Positions 1 to 8,188 of a stretch of DNA of 27,561 nucleotides are shown here, piece by piece; position 1 is the first letter of the stretch; every line of letters begins with the position of its first letter. The stretch spans positions 1-27,561 of the forward strand of contig DBZL01000029.1 of assembly GCA_002311745.1 (NCBI GenBank), written 5' to 3'. Under the pieces are notes generated by a model. It did not search any database. It was not told the DNA's origin and worked only from the letters and a program-made list of their open reading frames with translations. Made by a program: the position numbers and the translations under genes. The DNA is from Phycisphaerales bacterium UBA1161. GTDB lineage: Bacteria > Planctomycetota > Phycisphaerae > Tepidisphaerales > Tepidisphaeraceae.

Positions 1-532
1 CACTGACCTGAAATACGCTCTAGCCCTTGAACCGTGCAAACCATTGGTACCAAGAAGCAGGCCCCACTCGACTTGGCGTATTTGGCTTGGCGCCCTTCGC
101 GGCTTCGCGGTTTGATCGCTTCATGCTCCGCGGTTGCCTTTGCTTCTCTTCAAAATCGTTCGAAAATCGAATCGATCGGCGAAAAACCAATTAAACTCTT
201 TCAGATCCTTCCAAATCGCGCCAAAATCAAAGGCCGATTGGCCCCTTCCAGCCAGCCCCGATCGTCCATCTCTTGCCCCGCCAAAATCGTAAAGCCAATC
301 TCGCGCCGCCGTTGCGCCCAACCTGCCAAAACGTGCAATTACAGTTCGAAGCGCGCGCTGGGAGGCTAACTATCTTTTTTCAAAAATCGCAAATTTCGTT
401 CGCAATGACCTGCCGCGCAAAGGGTTACCGCGATTGCGTTATCGCGCAACCAGCAACCAGCGACTCGACTGAGCTCGCCGAAGTCAACTGGCAACTGGCA
501 ACTCGCCATTGACCTCAGGACAACGGCGGAAT
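1..532. other. Non-coding region with short direct repeats
   Basis: No convincing gene was found in this 532-base stretch. The short open frames (for example 34-369 + and 121-321 -) have no family resemblance and do not show the strong third-position GC preference of the real genes here. The base composition is lower in GC than the neighbours. The word AAAATCG recurs at about 152, 163, 283 and 383, and heptamer repeats lie near its right end. The window starts inside this region, so a gene or promoter further left cannot be excluded. Confidence 0.6.
446..503. repeat. Heptamer direct repeats GCAACCA and CAACTGG
   Basis: GCAACCA occurs twice in a row (446-459). CAACTGG occurs twice in a row followed by a partial third copy (485-503). 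Both have a 7-bp period and lie just beyond the 3' end of the TIR-Sel1 gene. A different 7-bp repeat occurs behind dnaK at 22168-22215, so heptamer repeats may be a habit of this genome's spacers. Function is unknown. Confidence 0.55.
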
Positions 533-3106
533 CTATGGCTGCGTCGCGGGGGCGCTTGTGCTGGTGGCGGGGTTGTTTAGGGCGGCGATGCGGTCATTGG
601 CTTGCGTGCTGCCCAGGTCCAGGGCGGCTTGATAGTAGTGACGGGCTTGCGACAGGTCCTTGGCAACGCCGTGGCCGTCGCGGTATAGGTCGCCCAGGAA
701 CAAATTGCACCACGGACTGTCGGATAATCCCTTGCGATAGTCTTCAGCGGCTTTGGCGAAGTCCTTGTCGCCGTTGTGGCCGTTTTCGGTCATCCAGCCC
801 AGATTCCCCCAGGCGTCGCCCAGGCCGCCATCCGCGGCTCGCTGGAAAAGCTCCACGGCCGCTTTGTCATCCTGATCCACGCCGGTGCCGTCGCGGTACA
901 TGATGCCAAGATTGTTCATGGCATCGAGGCTGCCGGACTCGACGCCGCGCTTCAGCCAGGCGATTCCCGCGCTCAAGTCCTTGGCCACGCCCTCGCCGTG
1001 GAGATAGAAGATGCCCAGGTTGCTGGCGGCCAGGCCGTTGCCCAGCTCGGCGGCCTTGCGGTACCAATCGGCCGCCTGCGAAATGTCTTTATCCACGCCA
1101 AAGCCCTGCTCGTACATCCAGCCGATGTTCACCATGCAATCGGTGTTGCCGGCTTCGGCGCCGCGCCGGAACCACTGGACGGCGAGGTTGTAATCGCGAG
1201 CCGTTCCCTGGCCGTCGCGGTACATGATGCCAAGGTGATTCATGGCCGCGGATGAGCCGCCTTCGGCGGCTTTGCGGAAGAGCTCGGCGGCCTTGGCCAA
1301 ATCGATCGGGACGCCGCGGCCGTATTCGTACATCAACCCCATGTTGCTGGAGCCGGTGGCGTCGCCGGCGTCGGCGGCCTTGGCGTACCAGTAGGCGGCC
1401 TGCTGGTAATCCTGCTTGACCCCGTGGCCGTTCTCGAACATCCAGCCGTAGTTGACCATGCCATCGGCGTTGCCGCCCTCGGCGGCGCGGCGGAACCATT
1501 TGCACGCCTCGACATCGTCCTTGGGCACGGCGATGCCGTCCCGGTAGAACACGCCCAGACGGTCCATCGAGGTGTAGTGATTGATATCCGCCGCCTTGCG
1601 ATACCACTTGAGCGCCTCGTTCACATCCAGGGCCACGCCCTTGCCGTACTGGTACATCACGCCGACGTTGCCCATGCCGACGGGATCGCCCAGGTCGGCG
1701 GCGGCGCGATACCACTTGAGGGCCTCGGCATCATCGCGCGGCACGCCGTGACCGTTCTCGTACATCCAGCCGAGATTCACCATGCCGTCGCTGTTGTTCA
1801 GAGCGGCGGCGCGGCGAAACCAACTAAGCGCCTGGGCATCATCCTCGTCCACGCCCTGGGCATCGCGGTAGGCCTCGCCGATGTGGTTCATGGCCTCGGC
1901 GTTGTTCAGGTCGGCCGCCTTGCGATACCAGCGCAGCGATTCGCTCAAATCCTTGGCCAGGCTGGTGCCGTCGCGATACTCGTTGCCCAGGTAGAGCATG
2001 GCGTAGGAGCTGCCGGCGTCGGCAGCCTTGCGGTACCACTTGGTCGCCTCCATGGCGCTGGCGGGCACGCCTTCGCCGTTTTCATACAGGATGCCGACCA
2101 TGGCGCCGGCGTCGGCGTAGCCACGATCGAACGCGCTTGCGAAGAGTTGCATCGCCTTGGCGTAGTCCTGCGACTGCCGCGCCTTCATCCCCTGCTGATA
2201 CATCGACTGTGCCTCCGGATCGACGCTTGGGGCGGCAGAGACGATGGGCGGTTTGTCCTCCTTGGCCGGACCCGACGGCTTGGTGGTGGTCGCGACCGTG
2301 TCGAGTGTGCCGCTGGGCCCCGTCGCCGCGGGCTGCTCGTGCGGCGAACGAGGATTCTCCGTGCCTTGCTGAACGTTCGTCGCGGTCTGCACGGGAGCAG
2401 ACGACGATCTGTTCATCATCTTGACCGCGAGAATCGCCGACACCACCGCGCAGATCACCACGACCGCGGCGATGGCCGACCAGAAGAAGACCGGATGCAT
2501 CACCAACGCCATCGTCGCGCTGGGCCTGGGCGGCGCGGCGGGTGTGGGGGCAATCGTCTGGCGATAGGGCGGCACCAGCCCCGTCGGCGCCGGCGCGGGG
2601 GCGGCCGTTGCCGGCGGCTCGGCCCGGCCCGGCTCACCGAGCGGCGCTTCGCTGGACATCGTGGCCGCGGCCGTACGCTGCAGGATCACCTTGGTGCGCC
2701 CGGCCAGGTCCTGCAGATGCTCTTCCAGCGGCGGCGTCAGCGCGTCCAGCCAGTGCACCGCTCCGATGTAGTATTCCAGCGACTTGGCCGGCGCGATGTC
2801 CTCCACGCGGAAGGGAATGACCGTCAACCCCTTCTCGAAGGCGTGCTGGACTTCGCGTTTGACCTGGGGGGAATTGTTGGCGTTGCCGGAGAAGATCAGG
2901 ATGAGGATGCGGGCTTCGTCGATGCCGTTGACGATGGCTTCGCCCCAGTCGGCGCCGGGCTGGATGTCGCGGGGGGCGATCCAGCAGCGCACGCCATGGG
3001 ACTCGAGCATGGCGCAGGCGGCGTCCGCGGTGAGTTTGTCCTTGGTCGAGTAGCTGACGAAAACGTCGTGCGCCACGGTGCCGGCACCTCGGAACTGGTC
3101 AGACAT
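533..3106 (-). CDS. TIR domain, transmembrane, Sel1-repeat protein
   Basis: 857 residues from the chosen ATG. Residues 13-145 form a TIR domain: it opens with DVFVSYS, carries CWIAPRDI at 41-48, and has a Glu at 85 in KREVQHA, which lines up with the catalytic Glu of SARM1-type TIR NADases. Residues 150-200 are Pro/Ala-rich. One hydrophobic segment spans 207-229. After a low-complexity linker, residues 331-833 hold 14 Sel1 repeats of about 36 residues (consensus like A-MNLGWMYENGHGV-D---A--W-RKAAD-G). The tail ends in ATQP. The family knowledge is that TIR domains cleave NAD or signal, and Sel1 repeats bind partners. I infer a membrane-anchored sensor with the TIR in the cytoplasm. An in-frame extension to 3295 was rejected because residues upstream are Ser/Pro-rich and overlap the neighbouring gene. 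Function is unproven; a defence or stress role is possible. Confidence 0.85.
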   Translation of the reverse strand: MSDQFRGAGTVAHDVFVSYSTKDKLTADAACAMLESHGVRCWIAPRDIQPGADWGEAIVNGIDEARILILIFSGNANNSPQVKREVQHAFEKGLTVIPFRVEDIAPAKSLEYYIGAVHWLDALTPPLEEHLQDLAGRTKVILQRTAAATMSSEAPLGEPGRAEPPATAAPAPAPTGLVPPYRQTIAPTPAAPPRPSATMALVMHPVFFWSAIAAVVVICAVVSAILAVKMMNRSSSAPVQTATNVQQGTENPRSPHEQPAATGPSGTLDTVATTTKPSGPAKEDKPPIVSAAPSVDPEAQSMYQQGMKARQSQDYAKAMQLFASAFDRGYADAGAMVGILYENGEGVPASAMEATKWYRKAADAGSSYAMLYLGNEYRDGTSLAKDLSESLRWYRKAADLNNAEAMNHIGEAYRDAQGVDEDDAQALSWFRRAAALNNSDGMVNLGWMYENGHGVPRDDAEALKWYRAAADLGDPVGMGNVGVMYQYGKGVALDVNEALKWYRKAADINHYTSMDRLGVFYRDGIAVPKDDVEACKWFRRAAEGGNADGMVNYGWMFENGHGVKQDYQQAAYWYAKAADAGDATGSSNMGLMYEYGRGVPIDLAKAAELFRKAAEGGSSAAMNHLGIMYRDGQGTARDYNLAVQWFRRGAEAGNTDCMVNIGWMYEQGFGVDKDISQAADWYRKAAELGNGLAASNLGIFYLHGEGVAKDLSAGIAWLKRGVESGSLDAMNNLGIMYRDGTGVDQDDKAAVELFQRAADGGLGDAWGNLGWMTENGHNGDKDFAKAAEDYRKGLSDSPWCNLFLGDLYRDGHGVAKDLSQARHYYQAALDLGSTQANDRIAALNNPATSTSAPATQP
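608..2116 (-). repeat. Array of 14 Sel1 repeat units (about 108 bp each)
   Basis: This is the coding DNA for residues 331-833 of the TIR-Sel1 protein. Units are 36 codons long (one of 35), with recurring words such as the complement of GCCGCCGAAGGCGGC and of TGGTACCGCAAGGC. Units are well conserved in protein and partly in DNA, which fits growth by internal duplication. Confidence 0.75.
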
Positions 3107-3175
3107 TAAACACGATAGGACCGACGCCGCCAAGTGCCGAGGTTGCACGATGGCGGATCGCCTACCGGCGGGCGG

Positions 3176-3195
3176 AGGCCCGGGTGGGCCTTTTT
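3176..3195 (+). terminator. Hairpin plus T-run reading on the + strand
   Basis: AGGCCC and GGGCCT pair around a GGGT loop (3176-3191) and are followed by a run of five T. This is the form of a rho-independent terminator for + strand transcripts. Both flanking genes are on the minus strand, so it would stop antisense RNA rather than a coding message, or it is a chance hairpin. Confidence 0.4.
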
Positions 3196-3206
3196 CTGTC
3201 TTTGGA

Positions 3207-5183
3207 TCAGCGGGGCTTGGCGTAGACGACGGCGTCGATGAACTGCTCGAAATCGAGCAAACCGCTGGCGGCGAGCTTATGGGCATATTCGGCATCGCCG
3301 TCGGGGCCGAATCCGATGCTCCGCGCGATGGCGGTGCGGACGGGGCAGAGATGGCTGATGCCGTGGTTCAGCTCCCCCGCCGTGGAAAGGGGCGTGGATG
3401 AATCATCCGTATCGAAATCAATGGAATGTCGTTCGACGCCTTGCAGGGTGCCGGATTCAAATCGGCCGACCTTGAAGCCCACGCAATCGGGCTGTTCGGC
3501 AAGGGCCTGAATGACGAGGGCGACGAAATTGTCGGCCACGCTGTCGCCGACCTCCAGAAAACAGCAGTATTCTCCATTGGCGCGCTGCAGGAGGTTGTTT
3601 CGTTTTTGCCAGAGCGACGTTTTGCCGTCGTCCATGTCGACGATGACTTCGACTTCCTGATGACCAATCAGCTGGGGAGTGACCTGATCGAGCAATCTGC
3701 GCAGAAGAGGCTCGTGCTGTTTAAGCGAGGCGATGAGGATGGAAAGCTTTCGAAGTTGGGACAACGGCTGGGCGGGCATGTTTCCGGGTTGGGCGATGAG
3801 ACGGCCCGGTTCGGCGTTTCCGGCGAGGACGGCGCCCAGCGCCGCGGTAATTTTGTCGCGGCCCTGGGGCATGGTGCTTTGCGCGTAATTGATGTGTTCG
3901 ATCCAATGGCGCCGGGGCTCGCTGCCGATCCAGCCCTGAGCCGTGATGGCGATGGTCGGGGTTCCGGCGGCATAGGCCATGTGCAGGGGAAAGCTGTCCA
4001 CGCTGAGGAGAACTTTGCACTGGGGCAAGACGACGGCCAGGGCATCGGGTCGCCAGACGGGATCGCCGATGGGCAAGAGGGCGAAGTCGGCGGCGAAATG
4101 CTCCTGGAGCCAGCGCACCATGTCGCGCTTCAGGTCCTGAGCGTAGGGCGAGGTGCGGGCGTCGAGGCAGTAGGCGAGGATGGGCTTGTCGCCGGGGGGC
4201 TTCCACGGCTCGGGAGGCGGCTGGGCGCGATCAAAGACGCACGGCAGGATGTGATATTTGTCCAGATATCCGGCGCGAGCCCACGATTCGGTGGAATAGT
4301 TCCGGGTCTTTTGGGGGCTGGGCTGCGGGTTGTCTTCGACCTGAATGGCCAAGACACGGTCAAAACCCTGCGCGGCGGCGTGATCGATGGCGAGGCCGGG
4401 CGATTTGAGCGGGCCCTCCCAGATCACGGGCGTGACGTAGCTGACCCCTTGCAGCAACGGGGCGAATTCGCGTTGGACGTACCAGAAAACGGCGTGCCCC
4501 TGGCGATGCAGATCGAATGCGATCGGCAGGCTGTTGACGATGTCGCCCAGCCGCCCAAGCTGAATGATCGCGACGCGCTGCGGCTTGAGGATGGGGTCGG
4601 TCGAGCGATGGCGGATATGCGGTAGCGAGCAGGGCGGCACGTACAAAACGTCGCCCGGGATTTTGGTCGCCTCCGTGCGCACCGGCCGCGCGTTGCTGGC
4701 GTGCAGGTGGTGAATCTTGATCGACTGGCTCGGGTTGTAGACGGTGTAACCGGCATCCTGGAAAAGCCGGTTCAAGCGGTTGTCCCCTGCATACATGCCC
4801 AGGGGAAAATCCGCGACGACCAACGGCGGTGGACCGCGAAAAACCCACGCGTCCTGCATCCCCCGCGGATACTCGCAAAGCTGCTCGCTTTGATCGCCTT
4901 CACGCCGCGACAGAGCGAAGCATTCCTGGTAACCGACGTGGTTCAGGAGGGCGGCGGTATCGTCGAAATAGATGTCGCTGTTGGCGATCACGGCCACGTC
5001 GGCCCAGCCGACGCGCGATCGCATGATCGCCAGAAGCTGGCGGATGCTCGGCCGCGCCGGGTCGGTGATCTCGTGGACATGGTCGATGTGGCGGCAGGCC
5101 TTGTTGCGGCGCATGGCCTGGGCCATCTCCGCGTTTCGCTGCGGCAGAGGATCGCGATAGGTGTTGAGAAATAAATGAATCAT
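3207..5183 (-). CDS. Three-module glycosyltransferase (GT-A-like, GT9-like, GT2-like)
   Basis: 658 residues. Residues 1-190 look like a glycosyltransferase-type fold with IANSDIYFD at 66-74, a plausible metal/nucleotide-sugar motif. Residues 203-440 resemble heptosyltransferases (GT9): the start VAIIQLGRLGDIVNSLP and the later SVDSFPLHMAYAAGTPT are the typical N- and C-terminal sugar-nucleotide motifs. Residues 478-658 resemble a GT2 domain with WQKRNNLLQRANGEY, but the expected acidic DxD is replaced by EVGD at 544-547, so this module may be inactive. The ATG at 5183 was preferred to TTG at 5189. The gene faces away from the large glycosyltransferase at 5368, sharing a 184-bp upstream region, and probably belongs to the same glycan pathway. 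Donor and acceptor sugars cannot be read from the sequence. Confidence 0.75.
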   Translation of the reverse strand: MIHLFLNTYRDPLPQRNAEMAQAMRRNKACRHIDHVHEITDPARPSIRQLLAIMRSRVGWADVAVIANSDIYFDDTAALLNHVGYQECFALSRREGDQSEQLCEYPRGMQDAWVFRGPPPLVVADFPLGMYAGDNRLNRLFQDAGYTVYNPSQSIKIHHLHASNARPVRTEATKIPGDVLYVPPCSLPHIRHRSTDPILKPQRVAIIQLGRLGDIVNSLPIAFDLHRQGHAVFWYVQREFAPLLQGVSYVTPVIWEGPLKSPGLAIDHAAAQGFDRVLAIQVEDNPQPSPQKTRNYSTESWARAGYLDKYHILPCVFDRAQPPPEPWKPPGDKPILAYCLDARTSPYAQDLKRDMVRWLQEHFAADFALLPIGDPVWRPDALAVVLPQCKVLLSVDSFPLHMAYAAGTPTIAITAQGWIGSEPRRHWIEHINYAQSTMPQGRDKITAALGAVLAGNAEPGRLIAQPGNMPAQPLSQLRKLSILIASLKQHEPLLRRLLDQVTPQLIGHQEVEVIVDMDDGKTSLWQKRNNLLQRANGEYCCFLEVGDSVADNFVALVIQALAEQPDCVGFKVGRFESGTLQGVERHSIDFDTDDSSTPLSTAGELNHGISHLCPVRTAIARSIGFGPDGDAEYAHKLAASGLLDFEQFIDAVVYAKPR

Positions 5184-5367
5184 GACCAAGCGGAGATGCG
5201 GCGGCCGCCAGCAGAATGCAGGATCGGCTGCGCCACGTCAATGCTCGGGCGGGAAGATCCGTTCTGGGCCCCGCAGGACGCCATGGCGCTGCTGGCCCAT
5301 CCATGGGAACCGATCTCAATCCACCGGCGTATGCTGCCGTCGGGGCTGCGGATATATTGCGTGGCTT
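5184..5367. promoter_or_regulatory. Divergent upstream region of two glycosyltransferase genes
   Basis: 184 bp between the starts at 5183 (-) and 5368 (+). A TATATT at 5353-5358 could be a -10 box for the + gene; with it, transcription would begin about 2-3 nt before the ATG, giving a nearly leaderless message. The -35 position (5330-5335) is a poor match. No Shine-Dalgarno sequence precedes the ATG at 5368, which fits. No minus-strand promoter was recognised. Confidence 0.3.
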
Positions 5368-8094
5368 ATGGCAGAAACAAAGGGCTGCCCAGGGGACGAG
5401 CTGATCTCTCCGGAGATCAAAGGCGACGCCTTTGCGGCGGCGATCACGGAGTTGGCGCGGACGCGGAACCTGCCCAACGTTCTGGAGATCGGGACCTCCT
5501 CCGGGGAGGGGAGCACCGCGGCGTGGGTGGCGGGGATGCGGCAGAACCCGTCATCCGGGACGCTGCATTGCATCGAGGTCTCGCCGGCGCATGCTTCGGC
5601 GTTGCGGCGGCGGTGGGCGGATGAGCCGCGGGTGAAATGTTACAACGTCAGCTCGGTTCCGCGCGCCCGCTGGGCGACCGCCCAGCAGGTCGGCGATTTT
5701 TACCGAAACGTCTCGACGCGCCTGAATCGTTATCCCCTGCAACAGGTGTTGGATTGGCTGCAGCAGGACGCGCGGCAGTTGGAAGGCTCGCCGGTCCCGG
5801 AAAACGGGATCGAGCTGATTCGCCGCGAGCACGGGATCGACCGGTTTGACGCCGTGCTGATCGATGGTTCGGAATTCACGGCCTCGGCCGAGCTGGACGA
5901 GATTTACGGCGCGCGATTCATCCTGCTGGACGACGTCAACAGTTTCAAGAATTACGCAAATTACCAGCGGTTGCTGGCGGATGACAAATACGTGCTGGTA
6001 AGCAGTGACTGGCGGGTGAAGAAGGGGTTTGCGATCTTCGCGCTGGCCCAGGAGATGCCCGGCGCGCTTCGGCCCGATCCGTTGCCGGTGCATTTCTTGA
6101 CGATCGTGCTCGATGGCGAGCCGTTCATCCGCTACCACATCGACGTATTCCGCACGCTGCCGTTTGAATGGCACTGGCACGTCATGGAAGGGGTGGCGGA
6201 CCTGGTGCACGACACGGCGTGGAGCGTGGAGTCCGGCGGACACGTGCCGCAGCGCTATCGGTCCGGGCGCAGCATCGACGGCACCAGCGAATATCTGGAT
6301 CAACTGGCGGCGCAATATCCGGACCGGGTGACGCTGTACCGCAAGCCGCCGGGCGTGCGCTGGGACGGAAAGCAGGAAATGTTCAATACGCCCACGGGGA
6401 GGATTTCGCGCCCGAGTCTGCTGTGGGAGATCGACGTCGATGAACTGTGGACCGCCGAGCAACTCGTGGCTGGCCGCAAATTCTTTCTGGACGATCCGAC
6501 GAAGACAGCGGCGTATTATTGGTGCTGGTTTTTTGTCGGCCCCGATCTGCTCACCTGCACGCGCTATACCTATGGCAACAGGGGCCCTCTGGAATGGCTG
6601 CGGACGTGGCGGTACCGGCCAGGCATGTTGTGGGCCTCCCATGAGCCGGCGTGGCTCAAGGAGTTCATCAGCCCAGTGGAATGGCGCGACGTTGCGCCGG
6701 TGAATCCCATCCGGCAGGATGAAGCGGAGGCCGCGGGGCTGGTGTTTCAGCATTATGCGTATGCGACAATGCTGCAGATTCTGTTCAAGGAGGAATATTA
6801 CGGCTACCGCGGCGCGGTGGCGGGCTGGCTTGCGTTGCAGGCGGAGGAGCATTTTCCCGTCCCGCTCAGCCAATATTTTCCGTGGGTGAAGGATGGCGCC
6901 CTGGTCGATCGGGCGGAGCATTGCCTCGATCGTTTGTTGTTGGACACCTCGCCGGCGGGCGTGACGCCGGCGAACGCGCCGCGCGCCCGACAGCCGACGG
7001 TGGTCGTCGACGCGGTGGCGTATCAACTGGACGCCACCAGCGGGATCGCCCGGGTGTGGAAATCGCTGCTGGAGCAGTGGATCGCCGACGGATTTGCCCA
7101 GCACGTGGTGATCCTGGACCGCCTGGGCACGGCCCCGAAAATCCGCGGGTATCGCTATCGCATCATCCACGGGCTGGTGTGGTCGGCCGTCGAGGCGGAC
7201 CGGCGCATGCTGCAACGCATCTGCAAAGAAGAAAACGCCAAGGCGTTCATCTCGACGGATTACACCGCGCCGACGGAAACTCCCAGCGTCTTTCTGGTTC
7301 ACGACATGATTCCCGAGGCGACGGGGATGGATTTGAAGATGGACCGCTGGCAACTCAAGCACGCGGCGATCCGGCGGGCAGCGGCGTTTGTGGCGGTATC
7401 GCAGTCCACGGGGCGCGATCTGCTGCGATTTTTTCCGGAGGTTTCCGGCAAACCGCTGGAGGTGTCGCCCCACGGCGTCGATGCGGTCTTTCGGCCACGG
7501 AGCGACCAGGAACTGGCGGGATTCCGCGTCAAATACAATTTGGCCAAGCCGTACTTCTTCATTCCCGGCGCCAGCCGGATTCCTTACAAGAATGTGTTAC
7601 TGGTTTTCCAGGCGCTGGGGATGCTCGCCGATGGCCAGAAGTATGATCTTCTCTACACGGCGCGGCAGCCATTGGGGGAGGAATACGATGCGCTGATCCC
7701 ACCGGGCATGACGGCGCGGGGGGTGTGGCTGGAAGACGACGAGCTGTCGATGGCCTACGGCGGAGCGGCGGCAACGGTGTATCCGAGGCTGTACGAAGGG
7801 TTCGGCATGGCGATCCTGGAAGCGATGGCGTGCGGCTGCCCGGTGCTCACCTGCGATAACAGCGCTATCGGCGAGTTGGCCGGGCAGGCGGCGATGTACG
7901 TCTCGCCAACCGATCCGGCCCAACTGGCCGCGGCCATGGTGCAAATCCAGAACCCGCAGGTGCGGCAACGGCTGATCGAACGGGGCCTGGCACGGGCGAA
8001 GGATTTTTCCTGGCCGGCGGCGGCGGCGACGCTGAAGGACGTTCTGCTGCGAACGGCCGCCCCATCGGCTTGCGACCCCGGGGGCCGTGCCTAA
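5368..8094 (+). CDS. Methyltransferase / GT-A / GT4 fusion protein
   Basis: 908 residues in three parts. Residues about 25-230 resemble a class I SAM methyltransferase: LEIGTSSGEGS at 39-49 is motif I, and AVLIDGSEF and ILLDDV follow in the expected order. Residues about 240-520 look like a GT2-type domain with the acidic motif EIDVDEL around 354-360. Residues about 542-895 are a GT4 domain (GT-B fold) with VHDMIP, VSQSTGRDLL, and the E-x7-E motif EGFGMAILE at 810-818. The longer reading from 5182 was rejected: its first 62 residues are Arg/Cys-rich and overlap the divergent gene. The protein heads the TPR-glycosyltransferase run. Such fusions are expected to build and methylate a glycan chain; the actual product is unknown. 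Confidence 0.8.
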   Translation: MAETKGCPGDELISPEIKGDAFAAAITELARTRNLPNVLEIGTSSGEGSTAAWVAGMRQNPSSGTLHCIEVSPAHASALRRRWADEPRVKCYNVSSVPRARWATAQQVGDFYRNVSTRLNRYPLQQVLDWLQQDARQLEGSPVPENGIELIRREHGIDRFDAVLIDGSEFTASAELDEIYGARFILLDDVNSFKNYANYQRLLADDKYVLVSSDWRVKKGFAIFALAQEMPGALRPDPLPVHFLTIVLDGEPFIRYHIDVFRTLPFEWHWHVMEGVADLVHDTAWSVESGGHVPQRYRSGRSIDGTSEYLDQLAAQYPDRVTLYRKPPGVRWDGKQEMFNTPTGRISRPSLLWEIDVDELWTAEQLVAGRKFFLDDPTKTAAYYWCWFFVGPDLLTCTRYTYGNRGPLEWLRTWRYRPGMLWASHEPAWLKEFISPVEWRDVAPVNPIRQDEAEAAGLVFQHYAYATMLQILFKEEYYGYRGAVAGWLALQAEEHFPVPLSQYFPWVKDGALVDRAEHCLDRLLLDTSPAGVTPANAPRARQPTVVVDAVAYQLDATSGIARVWKSLLEQWIADGFAQHVVILDRLGTAPKIRGYRYRIIHGLVWSAVEADRRMLQRICKEENAKAFISTDYTAPTETPSVFLVHDMIPEATGMDLKMDRWQLKHAAIRRAAAFVAVSQSTGRDLLRFFPEVSGKPLEVSPHGVDAVFRPRSDQELAGFRVKYNLAKPYFFIPGASRIPYKNVLLVFQALGMLADGQKYDLLYTARQPLGEEYDALIPPGMTARGVWLEDDELSMAYGGAAATVYPRLYEGFGMAILEAMACGCPVLTCDNSAIGELAGQAAMYVSPTDPAQLAAAMVQIQNPQVRQRLIERGLARAKDFSWPAAAATLKDVLLRTAAPSACDPGGRA

Positions 8095-8098
8095 AGCG

Positions 8099-8188
8099 AT
8101 GGCGATGCATCAGTGCCCGGACGGTGAGGCCTTCGTGGCCGGCGAAGCGATGTTCGAATCGGACCTGCAAACTTTTCAGGCCGGATGA
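8099..8188 (+). CDS. Possible 29-residue peptide coupled to the TPR-GT9 gene
   Basis: A small frame begins at ATG 8099, 4 nt after the stop of the preceding gene, and its TGA overlaps the ATG of the next gene (ATGA at 8185-8188). Codons mostly end in G or C, as in real genes here, until the last third. The peptide is acidic with one Cys and no known motif. It may be a leader that couples translation across the 90-bp gap, a gene remnant, or chance. An alternative downstream start lies at the internal ATG 8105. Confidence 0.3.
   Translation: MAMHQCPDGEAFVAGEAMFESDLQTFQAG

Noticed and set aside
34..369. 111-codon + frame at the left edge
   Set aside because: No Shine-Dalgarno, no domain, and composition unlike the coding genes here.
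1424..3109. 561-codon open frame on the + strand
   Set aside because: It lies antisense to the TIR-Sel1 gene, has no family resemblance, and arises from the high third-position GC of that gene.
3107..3295. N-terminal extension of the TIR protein
   Set aside because: Ser/Pro-rich and overlapping the end of the next gene; the TIR domain starts 12 residues after ATG 3106.
5551..7473. 640-codon open frame on the - strand
   Set aside because: Antisense shadow of the methyltransferase/glycosyltransferase fusion; Arg/His/Gln-rich without known motifs.
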